Part shown: piece after piece, positions 1 through 7,695 of the stretch
How the letters are laid out: the number at the start of each line of letters is the position of its first letter
How positions within the stretch are numbered: the first letter of the stretch is position 1
Source: Spirochaetaceae bacterium
Lineage (GTDB): Bacteria; Spirochaetota; Spirochaetia; Sphaerochaetales; Sphaerochaetaceae
Direction of reading: 5' to 3'
NCBI GenBank assembly: GCA_016649775.1
Contig: JAENWY010000061.1
Span: 1 to 10,017 of the forward strand
DNA length: 10,017 bases
Translations under genes and position numbers: made by a program
Notes under the pieces: model-generated
The model's database searches: none
What the model saw: the letters and a program-made list of their open reading frames with translations, nothing else
Told to the model about the DNA's origin: nothing

Positions 1-31
1 ATATTTAATATTTAATATTTAATATATGAGG

Positions 32-61
32 CGGTAGCTAATGTAGCTATCGTTTTTTTTT
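32..61 (+). terminator. Intrinsic terminator of a gene left of the window
   Basis: A 9-bp stem (CGGTAGCTA at 32-40 pairing with TAGCTATCG at 44-52, one G-U pair) closes an ATG triloop and is followed directly by nine T at 53-61. This is the classic Rho-independent form. The T-run lies on the plus-strand side only, so it serves a forward gene that ends before position 1. That gene would converge with rnhB, whose own stop is at 117-119. Confidence 0.85.
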
Positions 62-116
62 AATATTTACAAAAAAACAGAATTAGAATTATCCTTCATA
101 AATAGTGCTTTTGTGA

Positions 117-752
117 CTAAAATAATTCTATCTGTTTTGATTCAACTTTTTTAAAAGAAAAAGACTTTCTATGAATTGGACAGGCTCCATATTTTTCTAA
201 CATTTGTCTATGAATTTTTGTTGGGTATCCCATATGTTTTTTAAATCCATATATTGGCCATTTTTTATCACAAAGAAGCATTATTTCATCTCTTGCATTC
301 TTCGCTAAAATTGAGGCAGCCATAATTTCATGAATTTTTGCATCACCTTTAACTATCGCTTCTGATTTTATAGGTATATCAGGAACCCTATTTCCATCAA
401 TCAAAGCTAAGTTTATTTGTCCTGAATAAATTTCTGAAACTTTTATATATGCCCTTTTCATTGCAAGCATACTTGCCCAAAGAATATTTAACTCATCGAT
501 TTCACTTGCAGTTGCAAAGCCAATTGCATAGGCTACTGCTTCTTTCTTTATGATAATTTCGGCCTCTTTTCTTTTTTTTGCACTGAGTTTTTTTGAATCA
601 TTCAGAAATTCAAAAGGAAAAGAATCTGGTAGTATAACGGCTGCTGCATAAACAGGACCAGCTAAGGGGCCTCTTCCTGCCTCATCAAGACCTACAATAA
701 TAGTCTTTGAATTATTTGTTTCGACACTTGCAAAAAGTTCTTTTTGTATCAT
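117..752 (-). CDS. rnhB: Ribonuclease HII
   Basis: RNase HII cleaves the RNA strand of RNA/DNA hybrids and starts removal of single ribonucleotides misincorporated in DNA. At 211 residues it has the usual length. The N-terminal motif GLDEAGRGPLAGPV spans residues 21-34. The four acidic catalytic residues can be placed at D23, E24, D119 (LIDGN) and D137 (KGDAKI), with spacing like that of the E. coli enzyme. The conserved block AASILAKNARD is at 145-155, and YGFKKHMGYPTKIH follows. The ATG at 752-750 is preceded by an AGGAT Shine-Dalgarno-like site. The gene stands alone and is divergent from smc. Its last five residues are QIELF, close to the bacterial sliding-clamp-binding consensus QL(S/D)LF. 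No clear terminator of its own is visible beyond 117. Confidence 0.97.
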   Translation of the reverse strand: MIQKELFASVETNNSKTIIVGLDEAGRGPLAGPVYAAAVILPDSFPFEFLNDSKKLSAKKRKEAEIIIKKEAVAYAIGFATASEIDELNILWASMLAMKRAYIKVSEIYSGQINLALIDGNRVPDIPIKSEAIVKGDAKIHEIMAASILAKNARDEIMLLCDKKWPIYGFKKHMGYPTKIHRQMLEKYGACPIHRKSFSFKKVESKQIELF

Positions 753-787
753 TTTAACTTATCCTATTAATAAATGTTTATGAATTT

Positions 788-793
788 ATTATA
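788..793 (-). promoter_or_regulatory. Candidate -10 box for rnhB
   Basis: The minus strand reads TATAAT at 793-788, about 35 nt before the rnhB start codon. The best -35 position (TAGTTT at 816-811, 17-bp spacer) is a poor match, so the call rests on the -10 hexamer and its position. Confidence 0.35.
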
Positions 794-1047
794 GTTTTAA
801 TAATAATTCTAAACTAGAGTCGAAATATAATATATATTAAAAAAGTTATGATGTTGACTATGTATACTATTTAAGTTGTAATCTTTAATACTGTAATAAT
901 ATCATTATTTATAATTTTAATTGTGTTTCTTTTTAAGAATAAAGATTTCTAAAATATTTTTCAGATTTATACTAATAAATACATTTCTAATATTCAATTT
1001 ATTTTTACATTCATTTTGTATAAGTGCATCTTGAATAATTTAACTAT

Positions 1048-1078
1048 TTGAAAATATTTAAACTTATGTTATTATAAA
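1048..1078 (+). promoter_or_regulatory. Candidate smc promoter
   Basis: TTGAAA at 1048-1053 and TATAAA at 1073-1078 are separated by 19 bp, slightly long for a sigma-70 promoter. A perfect TATAAT also lies at 1091-1096 but would leave almost no leader before the Shine-Dalgarno. All are weak evidence in DNA this AT-rich. Confidence 0.3.
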
Positions 1079-1113
1079 CTTTGTATAAATTATAATTAGT
1101 TTTTGGAGTTATT

Positions 1114-3930
1114 TTGTTTTTAAAAACGTTAGACTTAATAGGATTTAAATCTTTTGCTGATAAAACGCATCTTGATTTTAGCGATGGTATTACAAGTTTA
1201 CTTGGGCCAAATGGTTGTGGTAAAAGTAATATCGTGGATGCAATAAAATGGGTTTTAGGAGAGCAATCAACTAAAACACTTAGAGCTGGTAAAATGGAAG
1301 ATGTTATCTTCAATGGCACCGATACTAGGAAACCTCTCCAAATGGCAGAGGTTACGCTTGTTATAAATAATGAGGAACACCAACTTAATATGGAAACAAG
1401 TGAAATTGAAATAAAAAGAAGAATCTTCCGTTCTGGTGAATCTGAATATTATTTAAATAGAAATAGAGTTTTATTAAAAAATATTCGTGAATTATTTTTT
1501 GATACTGGTGTAGGAAAAAGTGCTTATTCAATATTAGAACAAGGTAAAATTGATCAGATTCTTTCAACTCGTCCTGAAGATAGAAGATACATCTTTGAAG
1601 AGGCTGCAGGAATTTCACGTTTTAAGGTTCAAAGTAAAGAAGCTGAAAGAAAGCTAAAAAAAACTGATGAAAATATAGTACAAGTCGATAACATTCTTAG
1701 AGAAGTTAAAAGAACTTATGAAACAAAAAAAAATCAAGCTGAAAAATGTATTAAATATAATGAATTAAATAAGGAAAAATTTAATTTAGAAGTTGATGTT
1801 CAATTATCGACAATTCAATCATATTTAATGCTTAGAGATAGTAGTGATGAAAAATTAAAAAACTTGGAACAAGAGTTAATTAATAAACAATCCTCTATGT
1901 CTGGTCTAGATACAGGTATAGAAGATATGAAATCTGAACTACAGCATTTGGTTTCAAGAAGAATTGAAATTCAGACTGAGCTAAAAAGACTTGAAGAAGA
2001 GCATAAAGGTAAACACGAATTCTTATCATTGTTATCACAACATTATCGCGATGCTTTATTAAATAAAACAGCCTCTCTTGAAAAAGCAGAAGCAATTAAA
2101 GCTAAAATTGAAAATAATGAGAGAGAAATAGAAGAAAGTGAAGATAAAATTGAAAACTTAAAAGTTCAATATAGTGATGTTGGCGTTGATGTTGTTAAAA
2201 ATGAAGAATTACTTAAGAAAGCACAACTTCTTATAGTTTCTCAAAATAAAGATATAGCAACTTTAGAAAATAAGATTGATGAAAATGAACTTTCATATAC
2301 TGAATTATCTCAAGAATTAAAAGATATAACAGACTTTATTGTGGAGGAATTAGAAGATAAGCTTGGTAAAAGTGGTTATAATATTAAAACTCGTGTAGAT
2401 ATTAAAAATGAAATAGATTCAACTATAACCCATATTTTGCAATCATTAGAAAGTCAAAAAACACTTTTAATTAGACTATCATCTCTTGATTCTAAATCCT
2501 TAATAAAAAAAATTGAGGAAGATAAGAGTGTTAATATTGCAAATGTTAAAAGACTTGAAGAATTGCTAAAAAAATATGATTTAGTGATACCTACCTTTAT
2601 TGATGATTTTATCAAAACAGATGGTCTTGTATCTAGAAAGCGAACTATGGATGAAAAAATTCGTAATAATAGAAAAGACATATCAATTGCAAGAAACCAA
2701 ATAAGTTATTTACGAGGCGGGAATGAGAAGCTTGCTGGTCAGTGTGAAGAATTTAGAGAAAATATATATGATTTGAAAGTAACTCTTGAACAGATTCAAG
2801 GTATGATAAATGAGCAAAAAGTTGCTATATCAACAATCAAGCGTCAAAAAGGTGAAACTCAATTAGAATATAGTGATAGAATAGCTGAATCTCATATGGC
2901 TGAAGAAAAAGCTAATGATGTTCAATCAAAAATCATTGTCACGCAAGATGAAATGGAAGCAATAGCTCAAAGTGGAATGGCTTTATCAGAAGAACTCGGT
3001 GAAAAAATTACACTAATAGAAGCTCAAAGTGATGAGTTGAATATGAAACAGAATCAAAAAACTGATTCATTTAATACTTTGAATAACTTAAGAAGGTCAA
3101 AGGATCAATTAGAAGTTCAAATTGAAGGTATTAATCAAGCTGTTACAAATATCTATACTACTTTCTTTGAAAACTATGGTAAGAGTTTACAGGAATATGA
3201 AGATAGGCTAAAAGAGGACTTAGGAGAAACAAAAATTCTTAGAAATCAATTAGAAGAGTGTAATAAATCATTATCTCATCTAGGTTATATTAACCAAATG
3301 GCCGAAGATGAATTTAATGAGGCAAAACAACAATATGATTTCTTAAATGAACAGATAAATGATTTGTTAAAAGCTAAAACCGATCTTGAAGAAATTGTTA
3401 AAACTATCACCACCGAATCTGAGATTAAGTTCTTAGATACCTATAAAAGAATTTCTGAAAACTTTCAAAATATGTTTAGACGTTTGTTTGGTGGAGGACG
3501 AGCAGAGTTGAAACTTTCAGATCCTGAAAATATTTTAGAATCAGGTATTGAGATATTCGCACAACCTCCCGGAAAGAAACTTACAACACTTTCTTTATTA
3601 AGTGGTGGTGAGCGTTCAATGACTGCTGTAGGGCTATTATTTGCTACATATGAGGTTAAACCAAGCCCTTTTTGTATCCTTGATGAAATAGATGCTGCTC
3701 TTGATGATAGAAACATTGGTTTCTTTTTATCAGTGCTTGAAGATTTTTCTCAAGATAGTCAGTTTATTATCATTACCCATAATAAACATACGGTTATAGG
3801 CTCTCGTACTCTTTTGGGTGTTACTCAAATTGAAGCAGGTGTATCAACAACTGTTAGTTATAAAATTGGGTTAGAACAAGGATCTCCTGTTATTCTGACA
3901 AAGGATGATAAGGAAGTTAAACTAGATTAG
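1114..3930 (+). CDS. smc: Chromosome segregation protein SMC (short form)
   Basis: SMC is the ATPase core of bacterial condensin. It acts on chromosomal DNA as a dimer, usually with ScpA and ScpB, which are not in this window. The start is TTG at 1114, supported by GGAG five bases upstream and by the conserved N-terminus MFLKTLDLIGFKSFADKT beginning exactly there. Walker A is G31-S38 (GPNGCGKS). The block LEQGKIDQIL and FEEAAGI spans 141-167. The ABC signature LSGGERS is 829-835, Walker B CILDE is 854-858, the D-loop ALDD is 862-865 and the H-loop histidine is H889. Long Glu/Lys-rich coiled coil fills about 165-405 and 512-775. At 938 residues it is well short of the roughly 1150-1190 of standard bacterial SMC. 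The centre (about 410-510) lacks a recognisable hinge and instead contains IPTFIDDF at 492-499. ATPase motifs are intact, so it is probably functional. Confidence 0.96.
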   Translation: MFLKTLDLIGFKSFADKTHLDFSDGITSLLGPNGCGKSNIVDAIKWVLGEQSTKTLRAGKMEDVIFNGTDTRKPLQMAEVTLVINNEEHQLNMETSEIEIKRRIFRSGESEYYLNRNRVLLKNIRELFFDTGVGKSAYSILEQGKIDQILSTRPEDRRYIFEEAAGISRFKVQSKEAERKLKKTDENIVQVDNILREVKRTYETKKNQAEKCIKYNELNKEKFNLEVDVQLSTIQSYLMLRDSSDEKLKNLEQELINKQSSMSGLDTGIEDMKSELQHLVSRRIEIQTELKRLEEEHKGKHEFLSLLSQHYRDALLNKTASLEKAEAIKAKIENNEREIEESEDKIENLKVQYSDVGVDVVKNEELLKKAQLLIVSQNKDIATLENKIDENELSYTELSQELKDITDFIVEELEDKLGKSGYNIKTRVDIKNEIDSTITHILQSLESQKTLLIRLSSLDSKSLIKKIEEDKSVNIANVKRLEELLKKYDLVIPTFIDDFIKTDGLVSRKRTMDEKIRNNRKDISIARNQISYLRGGNEKLAGQCEEFRENIYDLKVTLEQIQGMINEQKVAISTIKRQKGETQLEYSDRIAESHMAEEKANDVQSKIIVTQDEMEAIAQSGMALSEELGEKITLIEAQSDELNMKQNQKTDSFNTLNNLRRSKDQLEVQIEGINQAVTNIYTTFFENYGKSLQEYEDRLKEDLGETKILRNQLEECNKSLSHLGYINQMAEDEFNEAKQQYDFLNEQINDLLKAKTDLEEIVKTITTESEIKFLDTYKRISENFQNMFRRLFGGGRAELKLSDPENILESGIEIFAQPPGKKLTTLSLLSGGERSMTAVGLLFATYEVKPSPFCILDEIDAALDDRNIGFFLSVLEDFSQDSQFIIITHNKHTVIGSRTLLGVTQIEAGVSTTVSYKIGLEQGSPVILTKDDKEVKLD

Positions 3931-3954
3931 GGAATGGGGCCTATAAATATTACC

Positions 3955-3984
3955 TTGACAATTTAAGTACTATTAAGGTATAAA
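3955..3984 (+). promoter_or_regulatory. Sigma-70-type promoter for ffh
   Basis: A perfect -35 TTGACA (3955-3960) is followed by an 18-bp spacer and TATAAA (3979-3984), placing the expected start near 3991, about 25 nt before the ffh ATG. It lies wholly in the smc-ffh gap, so ffh can be transcribed independently of smc. No terminator is visible after smc, and readthrough is possible. Confidence 0.72.
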
Positions 3985-4016
3985 TAACAGAAAAATCCCC
4001 AAAAATGAGATAATTA

Positions 4017-5342
4017 ATGTTTGAATCAATAAGCGAAAAATTTTCTGGAATAATGAGATCATTCTACGGAAAAAGTAAAATTAGTGAAAAGAATATTGAA
4101 GATGCAGTAGATGAAATCAAACTTGCTCTTCTTGATGCCGATGTAAACCTACGTGTTGTACGCCGTTTTATAAATGGAACTCGCGAAGAAGCTTTAGGTG
4201 AAAAGGTTTTAAAAGCCGTTGACCCTGGACAACAATTTACCAAGATTATTTATGATAGAATGGTTAACCTTCTTAGCTCTGAAGAAGGTGAGAGTGAACT
4301 AAAACTTAAAGGTCCCGATGTTGTAACAACAATATTGATGATGGGTCTTCAAGGTAGTGGTAAAACAACAACAAGTGCTAAGCTTGCTAAAAAATTAAAA
4401 AAGAAGGGTAGACGTCCTCTTTTGATTGCTGCTGACTTAGTTAGACCTGCTGCTATAACTCAATTACAAGTTTTAGGGGAACAAGTTGAAGTACCTGTAT
4501 TTACTATAGAAGGGTGTAAAGATCCTGTTAAGGTAGCTAAAGAAGGTTTGGCTTATGCAAAGAAGAATCAATATGATATAATTATTGTTGATACATCTGG
4601 TAGAATGCATCTAGACGAAATATTAATGACTGAGATTCAAGATGTTTCTAAAGCAATTAATCCTGATGAAACATTATTTGTTGCAGATGCAATGACTGGT
4701 CAAAATGCAGTAACAATTGCAAAAGAATTTGAATCTAAAGTTGGAATCACTGGTGTTATTTTATCAAAGTTTGATAGTGATACAAGAGGTGGTGCTGCAT
4801 TATCTCTAAGATCTGTTGTAGGAAAACCAATTAAGTTTATTGGTGTTGGTGAAAAGATGGAAGATCTTGATCCTTTCTATGCAGACCGAATTGCAAGTAG
4901 AATTCTTGGCATGGGTGATGTTGTATCTCTTGTTGAAAAAGCTCAAGAAACAATTGATCAAAAAGAAGCTGAAAGACTACAACAGAAGATGAGAAAGAAT
5001 GCTTTTGATTTTCAAGATTATTTAGACCAACTTAAACAAATGGATAAAATGGGGTCAATGGATAAAATCCTAGAAATGATTCCAGGTGCTGCAGGTCAAA
5101 TATCTGCAGATGATATCCCTGTAAAAGAACTAAATAAAGAAAGAGCAATGATTTTATCAATGACACCAATGGAAAGACAAAATTATCGAATTATTGGACT
5201 ATCTAGACGTAAAAGAATAGCGAAAGGAAGTGGTTCCTCAGTTGTAGAAGTTAATAGATTAATCAAAAAATTTGAGAAGTTAAAAAAACAAATGAAAAAG
5301 ATGACAAAAAACAAACAGTTTCAAAAAATGTTGAAAAATTAA
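4017..5342 (+). CDS. ffh: Signal recognition particle protein Ffh
   Basis: Ffh is the SRP54 GTPase. With SRP RNA it binds signal sequences on ribosomes and docks with the receptor FtsY at the membrane. At 441 residues it is a full-length NG-M protein. The N domain is about 1-95. In the G domain, G1 is GLQGSGKTT at 110-118, then VRPAAITQL, G3 DTSGR at 192-196, and the G4 position is SKFD at 250-253 (usually TKxD), followed by DTRGGAALS and GVGEKMEDLDPF. The M domain (about 300-441) is methionine-rich and ends with the RNA-binding motif SRRKRIAKGSG and a Lys-rich tail. The Shine-Dalgarno is weak (GAG at 4007-4009). SRP RNA was searched for nearby and not seen. The T-to-S change in G4 is conservative and probably harmless. 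Confidence 0.98.
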   Translation: MFESISEKFSGIMRSFYGKSKISEKNIEDAVDEIKLALLDADVNLRVVRRFINGTREEALGEKVLKAVDPGQQFTKIIYDRMVNLLSSEEGESELKLKGPDVVTTILMMGLQGSGKTTTSAKLAKKLKKKGRRPLLIAADLVRPAAITQLQVLGEQVEVPVFTIEGCKDPVKVAKEGLAYAKKNQYDIIIVDTSGRMHLDEILMTEIQDVSKAINPDETLFVADAMTGQNAVTIAKEFESKVGITGVILSKFDSDTRGGAALSLRSVVGKPIKFIGVGEKMEDLDPFYADRIASRILGMGDVVSLVEKAQETIDQKEAERLQQKMRKNAFDFQDYLDQLKQMDKMGSMDKILEMIPGAAGQISADDIPVKELNKERAMILSMTPMERQNYRIIGLSRRKRIAKGSGSSVVEVNRLIKKFEKLKKQMKKMTKNKQFQKMLKN

Positions 5343-5573
5343 CTATGACAACAAATTATTATAAAATAATTCAAGATAATGGATTTTCTTCCATCATTAC
5401 CTTGATTTTTTATAGATAAGAATATAGTATCTGACAAATGTAGTGGCAATGCCCCTAGAGCGGATAAGTTATGCCCACGCATATTTAAATAAAAATTTTT
5501 TCTAGATTGATTTTTAATAAATTTAGAAAACTCGTATACAAGTGAAATAGAAATTCTAGTAGGAGGAATTACC
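5343..5573. other. ffh-rpsP spacer with a GC-rich patch
   Basis: This 231-bp gap is mostly AT-rich, but 5431-5480 has 26 G/C of 50, whereas 5481-5530 has 4 of 50. Just before the patch is a loose promoter-like pair, TTGATT (5402-5407), 17 bp, TAGTAT (5425-5430). A T6 run lies at 5496-5501, without a classic terminator stem. A weak bulged stem can be drawn between 5443-5448 and 5472-5478. A short reading frame opens at ATG 5345. With one frameshift near 5403-5411 it would continue through NIVSDKCSGNAPRADKLC to a stop at about 5493. A minus-strand frame through the same patch is also open. It may be a small RNA, a ribosomal-protein leader or a gene remnant, and I cannot decide between these. 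Confidence 0.4.
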
Positions 5574-5840
5574 ATGAGCACAAGCATAAGACTTAAGCGT
5601 TTTGGTTCCAAACAAAGACCTTATTACAGGATCGTTGTTCAGGATTCAAGAAAAGCAAACAAGAGTAGAACTCTAGCAGAAGTTGGCCAGTATCATCCTG
5701 TTGAAAACAAAGAAACACAAGTTGTTATTGATGTTGAAGCAGTTAAAAGCTGGTTACAAAAAGGCGCACAGCCTAGTGCTACAGTACGTTCACTGTTGAA
5801 CAAACAGGGCGTTACTGTTACCAGAACTGTTCAAGAATAA
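5574..5840 (+). CDS. rpsP: 30S ribosomal protein S16
   Basis: S16 binds 16S rRNA in the body of the 30S subunit and is needed early in its assembly. The N-terminus IRLKRFGSKQRPYYRIVV followed by QDSRKA is diagnostic, and 88 residues is normal. A near-perfect Shine-Dalgarno AGGAGG (5561-5566) sits seven bases before the ATG, the strongest in the window and fitting high expression. It leads a five-gene block (rpsP-khpA-rimM-trmD-rplS) widely conserved in bacteria. No convincing promoter was found directly in front. TATACA at 5535-5540 lacks a proper -35, so transcription may come from the ffh promoter or from the 5402-5430 boxes. Confidence 0.98.
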   Translation: MSTSIRLKRFGSKQRPYYRIVVQDSRKANKSRTLAEVGQYHPVENKETQVVIDVEAVKSWLQKGAQPSATVRSLLNKQGVTVTRTVQE

Positions 5841-5852
5841 TCGAGGATAGTT

Positions 5853-6086
5853 GTGGAAAAAGATCTTGTTGAATACATTGTAAAGTCCCTTGTAGATAAT
5901 TCTGAGGACGTAACTGTTAACGTAATTGAAGGCGAAAAGTCTACAATTTTGGAACTTAAAGTTGCAACAGAAGACATTGGCAAGGTGATCGGTAAGCAAG
6001 GCCGCATCGCAAAAGCAATTAGAACCATCTTAAGTGCTTCAGCGACTAAAAGTGGTAAGCATACTGTTTTGGAAATTTTGGATTAA
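5853..6086 (+). CDS. khpA: KH-domain RNA-binding protein KhpA
   Basis: KhpA (YlqC family) is a small single-KH RNA-binding protein that in other bacteria pairs with KhpB and affects cell division and RNA stability. The 77 residues form one KH fold. The hallmark GXXG loop is GKQG at 47-50 within KVIGKQGRIAKAIR. The start is GTG at 5853, chosen because GAGG (5843-5846) lies six bases upstream and MEKDLVEYIVKSLVD matches the family start. It lies 12 nt after rpsP and 3 nt before rimM, so it is certainly co-transcribed. Local G+C is high for this window, with 27 of 60 bases in 6001-6060. Confidence 0.95.
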   Translation: MEKDLVEYIVKSLVDNSEDVTVNVIEGEKSTILELKVATEDIGKVIGKQGRIAKAIRTILSASATKSGKHTVLEILD

Positions 6087-6089
6087 ATT

Positions 6090-6593
6090 ATGAAAAAACT
6101 CGCAACGGCTATCATCCAGTCATCTTATGGCGTAAAGGGTGAGGTGAAGGTCCGCCCATTTAACGATAATTGCTCTTACTTGAAGCAATTGAAGCAAGGA
6201 ATTATCCTCTTAAAGGATGGCCGCGAGCAGACATATGGTATAGAGGGATTCCGTACAAGTGGCGGCAAAGCGTACTTTAAGTTTGAGGGAGTTGATACTC
6301 CTGAAGCAGCAAAGAAACTAGCTGGCGCAACACTTTTTGTTCCGAAAAGTGAAGCAGCACCTTTAACGGAAGGTGAATATTATATCGCTGAATTGCTTGG
6401 TTGCACACTAATGCATGAAGGCATTCAAGTAGCTACTATTGTTAACTATTTTGATGGACCACAATCAATTTTATTAGAAGTCTTAGATGGTTCTGATAAA
6501 CGTTTCATGATTCCTTTAATGGATCAGTATATTGGTAAAGTCGATATCAAAGAGAATACAGTAGAATTGTTGACGCTATGGCTACTTGAATGA
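6090..6593 (+). CDS. rimM: Ribosome maturation factor RimM
   Basis: RimM binds S19 on the 30S head and helps process and mature 16S rRNA. Its 167 residues show the two expected domains. The N-terminal barrel begins with GVKGEVKVRPF (14-24) and includes a VDTPEAAKKLAGATLFV segment. A C-terminal PRC-barrel starts around EGEYYIAELLG (94-104) and ends with DIKENTVEL (152-160). The ATG is three bases after the khpA stop and has no good Shine-Dalgarno of its own, which suggests translational coupling. The stop TGA overlaps the trmD start (ATGA at 6590-6593), again coupling the pair. This TGA stop is also evidence that TGA is not read as tryptophan here. Confidence 0.97.
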   Translation: MKKLATAIIQSSYGVKGEVKVRPFNDNCSYLKQLKQGIILLKDGREQTYGIEGFRTSGGKAYFKFEGVDTPEAAKKLAGATLFVPKSEAAPLTEGEYYIAELLGCTLMHEGIQVATIVNYFDGPQSILLEVLDGSDKRFMIPLMDQYIGKVDIKENTVELLTLWLLE

Positions 6594-7321
6594 ACATAGA
6601 TATAATAACCTTGTTTCCCGAAATAGTTCAAGGTTTCTTTGAGAACTCAATCATGAGACGCGCTATAGAAAGTGGTAAAATCTCATATAATATGGTTGAT
6701 TTTCGAAACTTCGCAACTGATAGACATCACACTTGTGACGATTCTCCATACGGAGGCGGTCCAGGAATGGTGTTAAAACCTCAACCATTGTGCGATGCGT
6801 TGATAAGTATTGGTGCGAAAGAAAAGCGGGTTATATTCGCTTCACCGTCTGGCAAAAGACTTACTCAGTCCCTCAGTGAGGAATTAAGTAAAGAAGACAA
6901 TTTAGTTTTTATTTGTGGACATTATGAAGGAATAGACCAACGGGTAATAGACCTGTATGTTGATGACGAGATAAGTATTGGAGATTATGTAATTTCTAGT
7001 GGGGAAGTATCTTCTCTAGTAATTATTGATTCTGTCTATCGTTTGGTAGATGGTGTTATAAGTAGTGAATCGCTTGAAGACGAAAGTTTTAGTGATGGAC
7101 TCTTAGAATACCCACAATACACAAGGCCAGAAGTTTATGAGAACTTGAGTGTCCCTTCAGTGTTACTGAATGGTAATCATAAAGAAATAAATAAATGGCG
7201 ATTAAGAAAAAGGTTGGAAAAGACTAAGTCGAACCGACCGGATCTTTTGGAAGATAAATCTTTGGATTTAGAAGGCCAAAAGACTTTGCAAGAAATCAGA
7301 AACACAGCAAAGAGGACCTAA
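6590..7321 (+). CDS. trmD: tRNA (guanine-N1-)-methyltransferase TrmD
   Basis: TrmD methylates G37 next to the anticodon (m1G37), using S-adenosylmethionine, and prevents +1 frameshifting. It is normally essential. The 243 residues match the family. The N-terminus IDIITLFPEIV, the loop DDSPYGGGPGMVLKPQPL (50-67) and the trefoil-knot SAM site from FICGHYEGIDQRV (107-119) through IGDYVISSGE (130-139) are present. The knot usually reads GGE where this has SGE. The general-base aspartate falls at D169 in SFSDGLLEYPQYTRP. The C-terminal LLNGNHKEINKWR is conserved. The start overlaps rimM by 4 nt, and the stop is one base before the rplS ATG. Confidence 0.98.
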   Translation: MNIDIITLFPEIVQGFFENSIMRRAIESGKISYNMVDFRNFATDRHHTCDDSPYGGGPGMVLKPQPLCDALISIGAKEKRVIFASPSGKRLTQSLSEELSKEDNLVFICGHYEGIDQRVIDLYVDDEISIGDYVISSGEVSSLVIIDSVYRLVDGVISSESLEDESFSDGLLEYPQYTRPEVYENLSVPSVLLNGNHKEINKWRLRKRLEKTKSNRPDLLEDKSLDLEGQKTLQEIRNTAKRT

Positions 7322-7322
7322 A

Positions 7323-7679
7323 ATGGACGTAATAAAAGCTTTAGAAGCAGAACAGATGAAAGATAACGCTGAAAATTTCAACGTTGGTGATACAGTAAAA
7401 GTATTTTTCAAAATCATCGAAGGCACTACAGAACGTGTCCAGGTATTTGAAGGCCTGGTCATCGCTAAGAACAATTCAGGCATTCGCCGTACATTCATTG
7501 TTCGTAAGATATCCTACGGTGTAGGTGTTGAGAGAATTTTCCCTTTACATTCACCTCGTATTGAACAGACCGTTGTAGTACGCAAAGGTCGCGTTAGAAG
7601 AGCAAAACTTTACTATATTCGTGATAGAGTTGGTAAGTCAGCTAAAGTTAAAGAACTTATTAGACATAAGGTTAAATAA
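7323..7679 (+). CDS. rplS: 50S ribosomal protein L19
   Basis: L19 lies at the 30S-50S interface and contributes to an intersubunit bridge. The 118 residues contain the family blocks FNVGDTVKVFFKI, RVQVFEGLVIAKNNSGI and FIVRKISYGVGVERIFPLHS, then the basic KGRVRRAKLYYIRD. It begins one base after the trmD stop, with AGAGGA (7311-7316) six bases before the ATG. It closes the operon and is followed directly by a strong terminator. Confidence 0.98.
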   Translation: MDVIKALEAEQMKDNAENFNVGDTVKVFFKIIEGTTERVQVFEGLVIAKNNSGIRRTFIVRKISYGVGVERIFPLHSPRIEQTVVVRKGRVRRAKLYYIRDRVGKSAKVKELIRHKVK

Positions 7680-7695
7680 CTTTATTTTCTTTCAA

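Larger units (their letters stand above)
753..1113. other. Divergent AT-rich spacer between rnhB and smc
   Basis: This 361-bp spacer holds no credible coding sequence on either strand. It must carry the promoters for rnhB (leftward) and smc (rightward), and candidate boxes for both are listed separately. A further forward candidate is TTGACT (854-859), 17 bp, TGTAAT (877-882), which would give smc a leader of about 225 nt. At this base composition such matches occur easily by chance. No stable hairpin or repeat stands out. Confidence 0.6.

Noticed and set aside
1..26. Three tandem copies of TTTAATA (4-24)
   Set aside because: Short, low-complexity AT repeat of a kind expected by chance in spacers of this composition.
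1044..3716. Several minus-strand open frames across and just before smc
   Set aside because: They lie antisense to clearly conserved SMC coding sequence, show no family features and have unremarkable start sites. They are shadow frames.
3931..4006. Terminator between smc and ffh
   Set aside because: Short G and C runs (3935-3939, 3997-4000) could pair over a long loop spanning the promoter, but there is no stable stem followed by T.
5343..5573. SRP RNA (4.5S) gene next to ffh
   Set aside because: The conserved domain-IV sequence around a GGAA tetraloop and the AGCAGCC element are absent on both strands.
5345..5611. Minus-strand open frame antisense to the ffh-rpsP gap and the start of rpsP
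   Set aside because: It overlaps the rpsP Shine-Dalgarno and start on the opposite strand and matches no family I know. The GC-rich patch inside it is reported as a finding instead.
5790..6028. Two minus-strand frames across the rpsP-khpA junction
   Set aside because: Antisense to khpA, whose KH motif and start site are clear. They have no independent support.
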